This document shows, one piece after another, positions 1 through 8,193 of a stretch of DNA of 64,000 nt. The DNA is from Bradyrhizobium sp. JYMT SZCCT0180 (GTDB lineage Bacteria; Pseudomonadota; Alphaproteobacteria; Rhizobiales; Xanthobacteraceae): the NCBI RefSeq assembly GCF_018130165.1, contig NZ_JAFCLZ010000027.1, positions 1-64,000 on the forward strand. Direction: 5' to 3'. The first letter of the stretch is position 1. Each line of letters begins with the position of its first letter. Below the pieces are notes generated by a model that saw nothing but the letters and a program-made list of their open reading frames with translations, was not told the origin of the DNA and ran no database searches. The position numbers were made by a program, and so were the translations under genes.

Positions 1-69
1 GCGACAATTCAAACCGCTGATTTGCCCGACGAGGAAAGCGGAATTTTGCCCGTCGGGTTAATTTGTCGC
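1..69. repeat. Intergenic inverted repeat (GCGACAA ends)
   Basis: The outer arms GCGACAA (1-7) and TTGTCGC (63-69) are reverse complements, and the inner arms CCCGACG (25-31) and CGTCGGG (51-57) also pair. It would form a hairpin downstream of the Wzz-like gene on the minus strand. No coding signal is seen. It may begin before the window. Confidence 0.55.
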
Positions 70-90
70 AGCGCGAGCAATCCATCCGCC

Positions 91-215
91 GTCATTCCCC
101 GATGCGCAATTGCGCATCTGAGGGCGATGCGTAGCATCGAGCCCGGAATCCATCGTGCAACAGAGCATGCGGCCTGATGGATTCCGGGCTCGCGCTGCGC
201 GCGCCCCGGAATGAC
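91..215. repeat. Intergenic palindromic repeat (GTCATTCCCC...GGAATGAC)
   Basis: A roughly 125-bp imperfect palindrome that starts GTCATTCCCC and ends CCCCGGAATGAC, with nested smaller hairpins such as GATGCGCAATTGCGCATC. It lies just beyond the stop codon of the leftward Wzz-like gene. The GTCAT...ATGAC ends recur in other intergenic repeats of this window. Confidence 0.7.
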
Positions 216-239
216 GAGAGAGTCGGGCTTACCGCCCCC

Positions 240-2552
240 TTACGCCGCCACCACGCGCGGGGCGCGTTCGGCGGCGTCCGAGGGCTGGCACGGCTTGCGC
301 AGCATCGTGACGTCGGAGAAGCCGACCGCCCGGAGCTGATCGCACATGATGCTGCGGGCGTCCGAATCCATCGAGGCGTCGGGGACTACGACCGCGCGGG
401 CATGCGCGGTCAGTAGTTCCGCCGGCAGGTCGGAGGCCGAGCCGGCATCGAGCAACACATGGTCGTAGACCCGCAGCAGCGCGTCGATCGCCAGCGTCAG
501 CCGCGGCGATTGCAGTTGGGATCGATCAAAACCCGGACGTCCGGCGCTGACGAGATGGACGCGCGACAGCCGGTCTTTGGTGATGATCTGCGCAAAAGTT
601 GCTTCGCCCTGCATCAGTTCGGCGAGCCCGGGGGCTGCCGGATCGACCGAGACCGCCGTCATCGTCGGCGAAGACGCGGTCAGGTCGACCACCACGATCT
701 TGGCCTGCCGCGCCATCAGGCGCGCCAGCGTCAAGGCGGTCAGCGTGATGCCTTCGCTCGACGCGGTGCCGAGAACGGTCACCTTGCGCGCGGCCTCCCC
801 CGCCTGGCCGAGCCGGTCGGCCAGTTGCTCGATCTCGTCGATCCCTGCCGCGAGCTCGGCACGAGGTTCGCTGAAGGCAGGCTTTGAATCGTCCGTCACG
901 GGATGATCAGGTTCCGGTCCGAAATCATCTTGCGGCTCGAAATACGGTGCAGTCGGAGGCGCGGAGACGCCAGCCGGTTCCGCGGCCGAAGTCACGGCAG
1001 CGGGCATGGCTGCGGCGGCCGCGCGCGGCGCGGTCATGCGCAGCAGCTCGCCGGTCACGATCGCGCCTGAGGTCAGCAGCAAGGTCGCCAGCGTCGCGAT
1101 CAGCACGATCGGGAGCTTCTTCGGATAGGCCGGCGTATTGGAAACGGTGGCGCGCGAGATGATGCGGCCGTCAGCCGGCGCGGCCTCGATGTTTTCGCGG
1201 GCGGCCGCCTCGCGGTATTTCGCCAGATAGGATTCCAGGAGATCGCGCTGCGCCTTGGCTTCGCGCTCCAGCGCGCGCAGCTGAACGTCCTGGCCGTTGG
1301 ACGCAGAGGCCTGCTTCTTGACCAGATCCAATTCGTTTCTCAGGCTATCGACCCGGCCGCTGGCGAGGCGCGCGTCATTCTCGAGCGAGCGCGAGATCTT
1401 GCTCGCCTCCTCGCGCAACTGACGATCGAGATCGCCGAGCTGCGCCTTCAATTCCTTGATGCGGGGGTGACCGTCGAGCAGCGTCGACGACTGTTCGGCG
1501 AGCTGCGCGCGCAGCGTCACCCGCTGTTCGGACAGCCGGCGGATCAATTCGGAATTGAGCACCTCGGAAGCCTCGATCGGCTTGCCGCTCTGAAGCATGT
1601 CCTTGATCATGCGCGCCTTGGACTCGGCGTCCGATTTCAGCGCGCGGGCGTTGTTGAGCTGGGTGTTGATCTCGCCCATCTGCTGGTTGGACAGCGAAGT
1701 GTTGTTGGTGCCGATGAACAGGCTCGACTTCGACCGGAAATCTTCCGCGCGCTGCTCGGCTTCCGCGACTTTCTTGCGCAGATCCTCGATACCGCCCGAC
1801 AGCCAGCCGCTGGCGGATTTCGCCTGGTCCTGGCGCGCGCCCTGCTGCAACGCCAGATACCCTTCCGCGATCGAATTGGCGACGCGCGCGGCCAGCTCCG
1901 GATCGCGCGACTGGAATTCGATGACGATGACGCGCGACTTGTCCACCGCATACGCCGTAAAGCGCTCGTAATAGGCGTCCAGTACGCGCTCTTCCGGCGT
2001 CAGCGACAACGGATCGCGTCCTATGCCGAACAGCGCCAGCAGCGACTTCAGCGGCGAAAAGCCCTGCAGCACCGGATCGAATTCCGGGCGCTCGGCCAGT
2101 TTGTTCTTCTTGATGATTTCGCGCGCCAGATCGCGCGATAACAAGAGCTGCACCTGGCTCGTCACCGCCTCGGCGTCGACCGTGTTGCGCTCTTCATTGC
2201 GCTCGCCGTTCGGCCGCAGGAACACGTTCTCGCGGCCATCGACCAGGATGCGGGCTTCGGATTTGTAGCGCGGGGTGATCATGTTGACGGCGGCGATCGA
2301 CAGCACCAGCGCCAGCACCGTCGGGACGATGATCCAGGCGCGCTTGTGGATCAGGGCCTGACCGAGCGCGTGGAGGTCGAGATCGCCGGATTCGGACGCG
2401 GCAACCTGTTTCGCAACGGCAGGCTTGGTGACGGCAGGCTTGGCGACGACGGGCTCTGTGGCGACGGTCTTGGTGACGGCCGGTGCGGGCTTTGGAAGCG
2501 CCCGCTCCAACACGGCCTTGATCCGGTCCGTACGCCAAAACTCAAAACGCAT
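240..2552 (-). CDS. Wzz/GumC-type exopolysaccharide co-polymerase with degenerate BY-kinase-like domain
   Basis: This 770-residue inner-membrane protein probably sets chain length and drives export of exopolysaccharide. Residues 1-60 are a basic, Ala/Pro/Val-rich cytoplasmic tail. Transmembrane segments lie near 72-90 and 480-502, enclosing a periplasmic Wzz domain with long coiled-coil helices (about 250-450). Residues 590-745 look like the CpsD/ExoP ATPase domain. At the P-loop position (595-604) the sequence is GTASSEGITL, so the Walker A lysine is replaced. The Walker A' segment (619-625, VVVDLT) lacks the usual Asp-Xaa-Asp pattern, and no C-terminal tyrosine cluster is present. I infer that kinase activity is lost. 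The gene is divergent from the polysaccharide export cluster starting near 2770. Confidence 0.88.
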   Translation of the reverse strand: MRFEFWRTDRIKAVLERALPKPAPAVTKTVATEPVVAKPAVTKPAVAKQVAASESGDLDLHALGQALIHKRAWIIVPTVLALVLSIAAVNMITPRYKSEARILVDGRENVFLRPNGERNEERNTVDAEAVTSQVQLLLSRDLAREIIKKNKLAERPEFDPVLQGFSPLKSLLALFGIGRDPLSLTPEERVLDAYYERFTAYAVDKSRVIVIEFQSRDPELAARVANSIAEGYLALQQGARQDQAKSASGWLSGGIEDLRKKVAEAEQRAEDFRSKSSLFIGTNNTSLSNQQMGEINTQLNNARALKSDAESKARMIKDMLQSGKPIEASEVLNSELIRRLSEQRVTLRAQLAEQSSTLLDGHPRIKELKAQLGDLDRQLREEASKISRSLENDARLASGRVDSLRNELDLVKKQASASNGQDVQLRALEREAKAQRDLLESYLAKYREAAARENIEAAPADGRIISRATVSNTPAYPKKLPIVLIATLATLLLTSGAIVTGELLRMTAPRAAAAAMPAAVTSAAEPAGVSAPPTAPYFEPQDDFGPEPDHPVTDDSKPAFSEPRAELAAGIDEIEQLADRLGQAGEAARKVTVLGTASSEGITLTALTLARLMARQAKIVVVDLTASSPTMTAVSVDPAAPGLAELMQGEATFAQIITKDRLSRVHLVSAGRPGFDRSQLQSPRLTLAIDALLRVYDHVLLDAGSASDLPAELLTAHARAVVVPDASMDSDARSIMCDQLRAVGFSDVTMLRKPCQPSDAAERAPRVVAA

Positions 2553-2584
2553 CGCACACTCCCGCGGACGCCACTTAAAATCGT

Positions 2585-2607
2585 GACGCGTTTTCGCTCG
2601 AAAACGC
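2585..2607. repeat. Short ACGCGTTTTC-type palindrome
   Basis: GACGCGTTTTC followed by GCTCGAAAACGC forms a small hairpin in the divergent region between the Wzz-like and Wza-like genes. Longer copies with inserted loops occur at 37020-37076 and 56785-56832, so this is a short member of a dispersed family. Confidence 0.5.
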
Positions 2608-2769
2608 CACGACCCTACCTCGACCCCGGCGATTACACTCCATTAAGGTTGCTGCTGAGTTAATCCGCGCGAATTGCGGGCTGCAATGACTGCCCCGCAG
2701 GGCCGCGGTCATGTTTTGTTAACCATGAACGCCCTTAATCGGGCGGATAGCTTTTCAGGATTCTCCCCC

Positions 2770-3369
2770 ATGCGAGGCGCGCTCGCCCCGATCCCATGTC
2801 TGGTTGCTGCGCTGGCGCTTGCGGGCTGCATGGGCCGGACCACGCCGGTTGCCGTGGCGCCCGCCCCGATGGCGGTCGCCTATGCCGAACCGGCGCCGCC
2901 GCGCTTTGACGCGGCCTATCATCTCGATACGGGCGACAAACTCCGCGTCGTGGTCTACGGCCAGGAAGGCCTCACCAACACCTATGCGATCGATGCCAGC
3001 GGCTCGATCACGATGCCGCTGATCGGTTCGGTCCCGGCGCGCGGCAGCACGCCCGCGGGGCTGGCCGCCGATATCGGCGCCAGGCTGCGCCGCGGTTTCA
3101 TCCGCGAGCCCTCGGTCGCCGTCGAGGTCGAGGCCTATCGGCCCTTCTTCATCCTCGGCGAAGTGGCGGCGCCCGGACAATATCCTTATGTACCGAACAT
3201 GACCGTTGAAAGCGCCGTTGCCATCGCTGGCGGCTTCTCGCCGCGGGCGCTGCGCGACCGGGTGACGGTCACGCACACCGACGGAGCCGGAACGGCGCGC
3301 TACGTGGTGCCGCCGGGAACGTCCATCAGCCCGGGCGATACGGTGCTCGTTGGCGAACGCTGGTTCTGA
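2770..3369 (+). CDS. Wza-type polysaccharide export outer-membrane lipoprotein
   Basis: About 199 residues. The protein begins with a lipoprotein signal peptide whose lipobox LALAGC places the lipidated Cys at residue 20. A polysaccharide biosynthesis/export domain follows (YHLDTGDKLRVVVYGQEGL is typical), then one SLBB-like segment (YVPNMTVESAVAIAGGF). It would form the outer-membrane channel for the polymer assembled by the neighbouring genes. I chose ATG 2770 because AGGA precedes it and the signal peptide is then of normal length. In-frame starts at 2725 (ATG) and 2674 (TTG) are possible. The next gene follows after 2 bases, suggesting co-translation. Confidence 0.87.
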   Translation: MRGALAPIPCLVAALALAGCMGRTTPVAVAPAPMAVAYAEPAPPRFDAAYHLDTGDKLRVVVYGQEGLTNTYAIDASGSITMPLIGSVPARGSTPAGLAADIGARLRRGFIREPSVAVEVEAYRPFFILGEVAAPGQYPYVPNMTVESAVAIAGGFSPRALRDRVTVTHTDGAGTARYVVPPGTSISPGDTVLVGERWF

Positions 3370-3371
3370 TT

Positions 3372-4505
3372 ATGCCTGTCGCCGACGGTCAGCCCCTTCG
3401 TATCCTGCACGCGACGCGCGCCCCGGTGGGCGGTATTTTTCGCCATATCCTGGATCTCGCCAACGGCCAGGCCGATAAGGGCCATCACGTCGGCATCATC
3501 GCCGACAGCCTCACCGGCGGCGAGCGCGCCGAGCAGGCGCTGGCGGAAATCGCCCCCCGCCTCAAGCTCGGCGTTCATCGCGTCGCCATCCACCGCGAAC
3601 CGCGCCCCAGCGACACCCTGGCATGGGTGCGCTTCCTGCGCCTGGTCCGGAACCTGAAACCGGACGTGCTGCACGGCCATGGCGCCAAGGCCGGTGTGTT
3701 CATACGCGCCGGGATCGCCGCCAGGAATACGATCCGGGTCTATACGCCGCATGGCGGGTCGCTGCATTACCCACTGTCGACGTTCAAGGGCAACATCTAC
3801 GCCCGCCTCGAGCGCGCGCTGATGGACTCGACAGACCTGTTCCTGTTCGAAAGCGCGTTTGCGCGCAACACCTATCAGCGCACCATCGGCACCCCGAAAG
3901 GGCTGGTGCGCTGCGTTTTCAACGGCGTCACCGCCAATGAGTTCGACCCGGTCGTCAAGGCCGCGGACGCCACCGACGTGCTCTATGTCGGCGAGTTCCG
4001 GCACATCAAGGGCGCCGACCTTTTGATCGACGCGGTGGCCCGGCTGCGTACCGACGGCCGGCCGGTGACGCTGACGCTCGCCGGCGACGGCGAGGAAAGC
4101 GCGAGCCTGAAGGCACAGGTGCAGCGGCTCGGCCTCGGCGAGGCCATCCGCTTCATCGGCCACGTCAAGGCGCGCTACGGCTTCTCCAAGGGCTCGCTGC
4201 TGGTGGTTCCCTCGCGCGGCGATTCCATGCCCTATGTCGTGATCGAGGCCGCGGCGGCGGGCATTCCGATGGTGGCTGCCAATGTCGGCGGTATTCCGGA
4301 GATTTTCGGCTCCCATACCGAGGCGTTGTTCGCCCCCAACATCGCAGCGGCGATGGCGGACGCGATCGAGGTTGCGCTGGAGAATCCGGCCGTGACGCTG
4401 GAGCGGGCCAAATCCCTGCGCGAGCGGATTTTCCAGCACTTCTCGCAGAAGGCGATGGTCGAGGGCGTATTGACCGGCTACCGCGACGCGTTTGCCAATC
4501 GTTAA
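3372..4505 (+). CDS. GT4-family glycosyltransferase
   Basis: A 377-residue GT-B-fold glycosyltransferase of family 4. The N-terminal half carries the acceptor-domain glycine motif (APVGGIFRHILDLANG) and HGHGAKAG. The C-terminal half has the nucleotide-sugar domain, with LYVGEFRHIKGADLLIDA and the E-x7-E region written SMPYVVIEAAAAGIPMVA, in which Ser replaces the first glutamate of the motif. It probably adds a sugar to a lipid-linked exopolysaccharide repeat unit on the cytoplasmic face. It lies 2 bases behind the Wza-like gene and is followed by the initiating transferase. Donor and acceptor sugars cannot be read from the sequence. Confidence 0.88.
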   Translation: MPVADGQPLRILHATRAPVGGIFRHILDLANGQADKGHHVGIIADSLTGGERAEQALAEIAPRLKLGVHRVAIHREPRPSDTLAWVRFLRLVRNLKPDVLHGHGAKAGVFIRAGIAARNTIRVYTPHGGSLHYPLSTFKGNIYARLERALMDSTDLFLFESAFARNTYQRTIGTPKGLVRCVFNGVTANEFDPVVKAADATDVLYVGEFRHIKGADLLIDAVARLRTDGRPVTLTLAGDGEESASLKAQVQRLGLGEAIRFIGHVKARYGFSKGSLLVVPSRGDSMPYVVIEAAAAGIPMVAANVGGIPEIFGSHTEALFAPNIAAAMADAIEVALENPAVTLERAKSLRERIFQHFSQKAMVEGVLTGYRDAFANR

Positions 4506-4631
4506 CCGTTCTTTACCTACGTAACTGTTTCTTCCGATTTGTCCCTTAAGCCGGATGGCAGGGAATTCCGCATCGGCAGGCGCATCCCTATGTGCCGGCC
4601 TAAGAACGGAATCAGAATCGGACTTGGAACA

Positions 4632-6185
4632 GTGGAACCGCTTAACGCTCGCTCGATGTTAGACGCCGCCGCAGCAACGGCCGCGGCGACCGCTACCGGT
4701 GAACGCCCGCCGATCGAACGGCGCCGCCGGTTGTCGCCGGCAGCCCTTGCCGTCACCAACCAGAAAGTCAGCCGCGCCTATTCGCCGATCGTGATCGCGG
4801 GCGCGGTGCGCCTGGTCGATTTCGTCATGCTCAGCCTGATCGGCCTTGCGCTCTATTTCGCCTATGTCGTGCGCCTCAAGGGTTTCCATTGGGAATATGT
4901 CGCGGCGATCGTCGGCATGACGGCGACCGCCGTGATCTGCTTCCAGGCCGCCGACATCTACGAAGTCCAGGTGTTCCGCGGCCAGCTGCGGCAGATGACG
5001 CGGATGATTTCGTCCTGGGCCTTCGTGTTCCTGCTGTTCATCGGCGCCTCCTTCCTGGTCAAGCTCGGCAGCGAGATCTCGCGGATCTGGCTCGCATCGT
5101 TCTTCTTCGTCGGCCTTGTGGCCCTGCTGATCGAACGCGCCTTCCTGCGCACGCTGGTGCGCAGCTGGGCGCGGCAGGGCCGGCTCGACCGCCGCACCAT
5201 CGTGGTGGGCTCGGACCAGAACGGCGAACAGCTGGTCGAGGCGCTCAAGACCCAGCATGATTCCGATATCGATGTGCTCGGCGTGTTCGACGACCGCAAC
5301 GACAGCCGCGCGCTGGAAACCTGTGCCGGCAGCCCGAAGCTCGGCAAGGTCGACGACATCGTCGAATTCGCCCGCCGCACCCGCGTCGACCTCGTGCTGT
5401 TCGCGCTGCCGATCTCGGCCGAGACGCGCATCCTGGAAATGCTGAAGAAGCTGTGGGTGCTGCCGGTCGACATCCGACTTTCGGCGCACACCAACAAGCT
5501 GCGCTTCCGTCCCCGCTCCTATTCCTATCTCGGCGAGGTGCCGACGCTCGACGTGTTCGAGGCGCCGATCACCGACTGGGACCTCGTGATGAAGTGGCTG
5601 TTCGACCACGTCGTCGGCTTCGTGATCCTGATGCTGGCGCTGCCCGTGATGGGACTGGTCGCGCTCGCCATCAAGCTGGACAGCCCGGGGCCGGTGATCT
5701 TCCGCCAGAAGCGGTTCGGCTTCAACAATGAGCGCATCGACGTCTTCAAGTTCCGCTCGATGTACCACCATCTTGCCGATCCCACCGCCTCCAAGGTCGT
5801 GACCAAAAACGATGCCCGCGTTACCCGCGTCGGCCGCTTCATTCGCAAGACCAGCCTCGATGAACTGCCGCAACTGTTCAACGTCGTGTTCAAGAGCAAT
5901 CTGTCGCTGGTCGGCCCGCGCCCGCACGCCGTGCAGGGCAAATTGCAGAGCCGGCTGTTCGACGAGGCCGTCGACGGCTATTTCGCGCGCCACCGCGTCA
6001 AGCCCGGGATCACTGGCTGGGCGCAGATCAACGGCTGGCGCGGCGAAGTCGACACCGACGAGAAGATCCAGAAGCGCGTCGAGTTCGACCTCTATTACAT
6101 CGAGAACTGGTCGGTGCTGTTCGACCTCTTCATTCTGCTCAGGACGCCGATAGCGCTGATGACGAAGAACGAGAACGCATACTAG
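4632..6185 (+). CDS. Undecaprenyl-phosphate glucose phosphotransferase (WcaJ/ExoY type)
   Basis: A polyisoprenyl-phosphate hexose-1-phosphate transferase that would load the first sugar onto undecaprenyl phosphate and start exopolysaccharide synthesis. Several transmembrane segments in the N-terminal half precede a CoA-binding-like domain. The C-terminal bacterial sugar transferase domain has the family signatures KFRSMY, TSLDELPQLFNV and LSLVGPRPH near residues 385-440. GTG 4632 gives about 517 residues. TTG 4539 and ATG 4590 are in-frame alternatives; I prefer 4632 because the extra N-terminus has no conserved look, but the ribosome site is weak. It is part of the rightward exopolysaccharide cluster. 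Confidence 0.88.
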   Translation: MEPLNARSMLDAAAATAAATATGERPPIERRRRLSPAALAVTNQKVSRAYSPIVIAGAVRLVDFVMLSLIGLALYFAYVVRLKGFHWEYVAAIVGMTATAVICFQAADIYEVQVFRGQLRQMTRMISSWAFVFLLFIGASFLVKLGSEISRIWLASFFFVGLVALLIERAFLRTLVRSWARQGRLDRRTIVVGSDQNGEQLVEALKTQHDSDIDVLGVFDDRNDSRALETCAGSPKLGKVDDIVEFARRTRVDLVLFALPISAETRILEMLKKLWVLPVDIRLSAHTNKLRFRPRSYSYLGEVPTLDVFEAPITDWDLVMKWLFDHVVGFVILMLALPVMGLVALAIKLDSPGPVIFRQKRFGFNNERIDVFKFRSMYHHLADPTASKVVTKNDARVTRVGRFIRKTSLDELPQLFNVVFKSNLSLVGPRPHAVQGKLQSRLFDEAVDGYFARHRVKPGITGWAQINGWRGEVDTDEKIQKRVEFDLYYIENWSVLFDLFILLRTPIALMTKNENAY

Positions 6186-6205
6186 AGTTTCTGAGGCTAA
6201 CTGCT

Positions 6206-6282
6206 GTCATTGCGAGCGCAGCGAAGCAATCCATAGCGCGGCATAGCGGATAGATGGATTGCTTCGCTGCGCTCGCAATGAC
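6206..6282. repeat. Perfect 29-bp-arm palindromic repeat (GTCATTGCGAGCGCAGCGAA)
   Basis: The arms at 6206-6234 and 6254-6282 are perfect 29-base reverse complements separated by about 19 bases. A close copy lies at 11912-11990. It sits between two rightward polysaccharide genes and could act as an mRNA stem-loop that stabilises or terminates transcripts. Confidence 0.85.
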
Positions 6283-6334
6283 GAAAGCAGCAGTGGTTGC
6301 GTACTGTAGTGTCTAGTGTGTGCGTGAGTATCGA

Positions 6335-7609
6335 ATGGCGTATGCGGCGACAGCCGAGGGATCCCTTCCATCGTTGACGGCCGCGCCGGGCGTGCTCGCG
6401 GTGCAGCGCGCGATGGTATGGCTGGTCGGCGCGTCCGGGGCCATCGTCTTCATCGAGCCCAGCCCTTATGAGATCGCAACGCTGCTGGCTTCGCTGGTGT
6501 TCTTTGCCACCGGCGGTCTGCGGATGCGGTTGGCGTTCATTCCGCTGCTGCTGGCGCTGTTCCTGCTCAACACCGGCTATACGATCAGCGCCATTGCCGT
6601 GATCGACCGGCCCAATGTCAGCATGTGGATCGCGACCTCCTGGTACATGGCCATCACCGTGATGCTGTTCGCGATGGTGGTGGCCGAAGACACCGCAGCA
6701 CGGCTCGACATGCTCAGGCGCGGCCTCGTCGTCGGCGCGGTGATCGCGGCGAGCCTGGGTGTCGCCGGCTATTTCAACCTCGTCCCGGGCGGACGCGACC
6801 TCCTCACCCTGTACGATCGCGCCCGCGGCACCTTCAAGGACCCGAACGTGCTCGGCGCGTTCCTGATCCTGCCGGCGCTGTTTTGCCTGCAAAGCGTCGT
6901 CTCGGACAAGCTCGGAAAGTCGCTGCGCAACACCATAGCCTTCGGCATCATGTCGCTGGCGATCCTGCTGGCGTTTTCACGCGCGGCCTGGGGCGGGTTG
7001 ATCCTGACCTCGATGTTCATGCTGGCGCTGATGGTGCTGACCAGCCGGTCGCAGGCGCAGCGCTCGCGTATCATCATGATCGCGCTTGTCGCTGCGATCC
7101 TCGCGGCAGCGCTGGTGGCGGTGCTGCTGTCGTTCGACTCGATCGCGCAGATGTTCAAGCAGCGCGCCAGTTTCGATCAAAGCTATGATACTGGCCGCTT
7201 CGGCCGGTTCGGGCGCTACGTCCTCGGCGCCAACATGGCGCTCGACCTGCCGTTCGGAATAGGTCCGCTGCAGTTCACCCGCTATTTTCCCGAGGACACC
7301 CACAATTCCTATCTGAACGCGTTCATGTCAGGCGGCTGGATCTCCGGCGTGTGTTATCCGGCGCTGGTGTTCGTCACGGCGCTGAACGGCTTTCGCTATA
7401 TCTTCGTCCGCGCGCCCTGGCAGCGCGCCTATCTCGCCATCTTCGCCGCCTATCTCGGCACGGTCGGCGAGAGTTTCATCATCGACACCGACCATTGGCG
7501 GCATTTCTGGATGATGCTGGGGTTGATGTGGGGCATGTTCGTCGCCGCCGAGCACTACAAGGCCCGCGCCGGCCAGACCTTCAACGGCGCGGCCGTCCCA
7601 GCTTCTTAG
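6335..7609 (+). CDS. O-antigen ligase/Wzy-like polysaccharide polymerase
   Basis: About 424 residues with ten or more hydrophobic segments and a large polar loop around residues 280-330 that contains GRFGRFGRYVLG and EDTHNSYLNAFMSGG. This is the layout of the Wzy/WaaL (PF04932) family, which polymerises or ligates undecaprenyl-linked glycans at the periplasmic face. Its place at the end of the exopolysaccharide cluster favours a polymerase. ATG 6335 was preferred over GTG 6320, five codons upstream; neither has a strong ribosome site. The 3' end overlaps the convergent MarR gene by 29 bases. Confidence 0.8.
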   Translation: MAYAATAEGSLPSLTAAPGVLAVQRAMVWLVGASGAIVFIEPSPYEIATLLASLVFFATGGLRMRLAFIPLLLALFLLNTGYTISAIAVIDRPNVSMWIATSWYMAITVMLFAMVVAEDTAARLDMLRRGLVVGAVIAASLGVAGYFNLVPGGRDLLTLYDRARGTFKDPNVLGAFLILPALFCLQSVVSDKLGKSLRNTIAFGIMSLAILLAFSRAAWGGLILTSMFMLALMVLTSRSQAQRSRIIMIALVAAILAAALVAVLLSFDSIAQMFKQRASFDQSYDTGRFGRFGRYVLGANMALDLPFGIGPLQFTRYFPEDTHNSYLNAFMSGGWISGVCYPALVFVTALNGFRYIFVRAPWQRAYLAIFAAYLGTVGESFIIDTDHWRHFWMMLGLMWGMFVAAEHYKARAGQTFNGAAVPAS

Positions 7610-8111
7610 GCGCCTTCGCCTTCGGCGCGTCGATCAATCCCTTCAGCGCCTCGGTCGCTTCCAGCACTGACTTGTAGCTCTCGCTCGCAAACCGCAGCAG
7701 CAATTGCAGCTCCGCTTCCGAATAGGTGCTCCATAGCTTGTGCATCGCCTGCTGCATCGGCACGTAGAAGCGTCCGATCTGCGCGATGCTATCAGGCACG
7801 GTCGCGATAAAGACCTTGCGCCGGTCGGTCTCGTCGCGCTCACGGCGCACCAAGCCGGCTTTCTCCAGCCGGTCGACCACGCCGGTGATGGCGCCCGTCG
7901 TCAGCCCCGTGACCTCGGCGAGACGGCCGGCGGTGACGCGGCCCTCCAGATTGAGAAAGTCCAGGCATTCGAGGTCGGAACCAGAAATTCCGGCCACGTT
8001 GGCAACGGTTTGCCCAAAGATCACGCCCTGCGCCGACGACCGCCGCATCGCCTCTTCCAGTTCCTGCAACAGCGCAGCCCGCGCCTTCGGCCTTGACACC
8101 GTCGATTTCAT
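7581..8111 (-). CDS. MarR-family transcriptional regulator
   Basis: A 176-residue winged-helix regulator. The core MarR fold spans residues 30-140, with a recognition-helix region GLTTGAITGVVDRLEKAGLV and the wing RRERDETDRRKVFIA. The C-terminus is basic (KAPKKLGRPRR), with an AT-hook-like GRP. It is divergent from the FAD monooxygenase at 8194, and an exact 8-bp-arm palindrome lies between them. By the usual MarR logic it would repress both its own gene and the monooxygenase until a ligand, possibly the aromatic substrate, binds. The ligand is unknown. Confidence 0.9.
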   Translation of the reverse strand: MKSTVSRPKARAALLQELEEAMRRSSAQGVIFGQTVANVAGISGSDLECLDFLNLEGRVTAGRLAEVTGLTTGAITGVVDRLEKAGLVRRERDETDRRKVFIATVPDSIAQIGRFYVPMQQAMHKLWSTYSEAELQLLLRFASESYKSVLEATEALKGLIDAPKAKAPKKLGRPRR

Positions 8112-8126
8112 ATCTTAGTCCACAAC

Positions 8127-8145
8127 TATCTTAGCTACTAAGATA
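8127..8145. promoter_or_regulatory. Probable MarR operator
   Basis: TATCTTAG-CTA-CTAAGATA is a perfect palindrome with 8-base arms and a 3-base spacer in the 82-base divergent region between the marR-like and monooxygenase genes. A third half-site, TATCTTAG, lies at 8111-8118 over the marR start codon. Size and position fit a MarR dimer site controlling both genes. Confidence 0.7.
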
Positions 8146-8193
8146 ATTAGCAGCTGATATTTCCTACCACCCGACGGATGCATGGAGCAAGGC

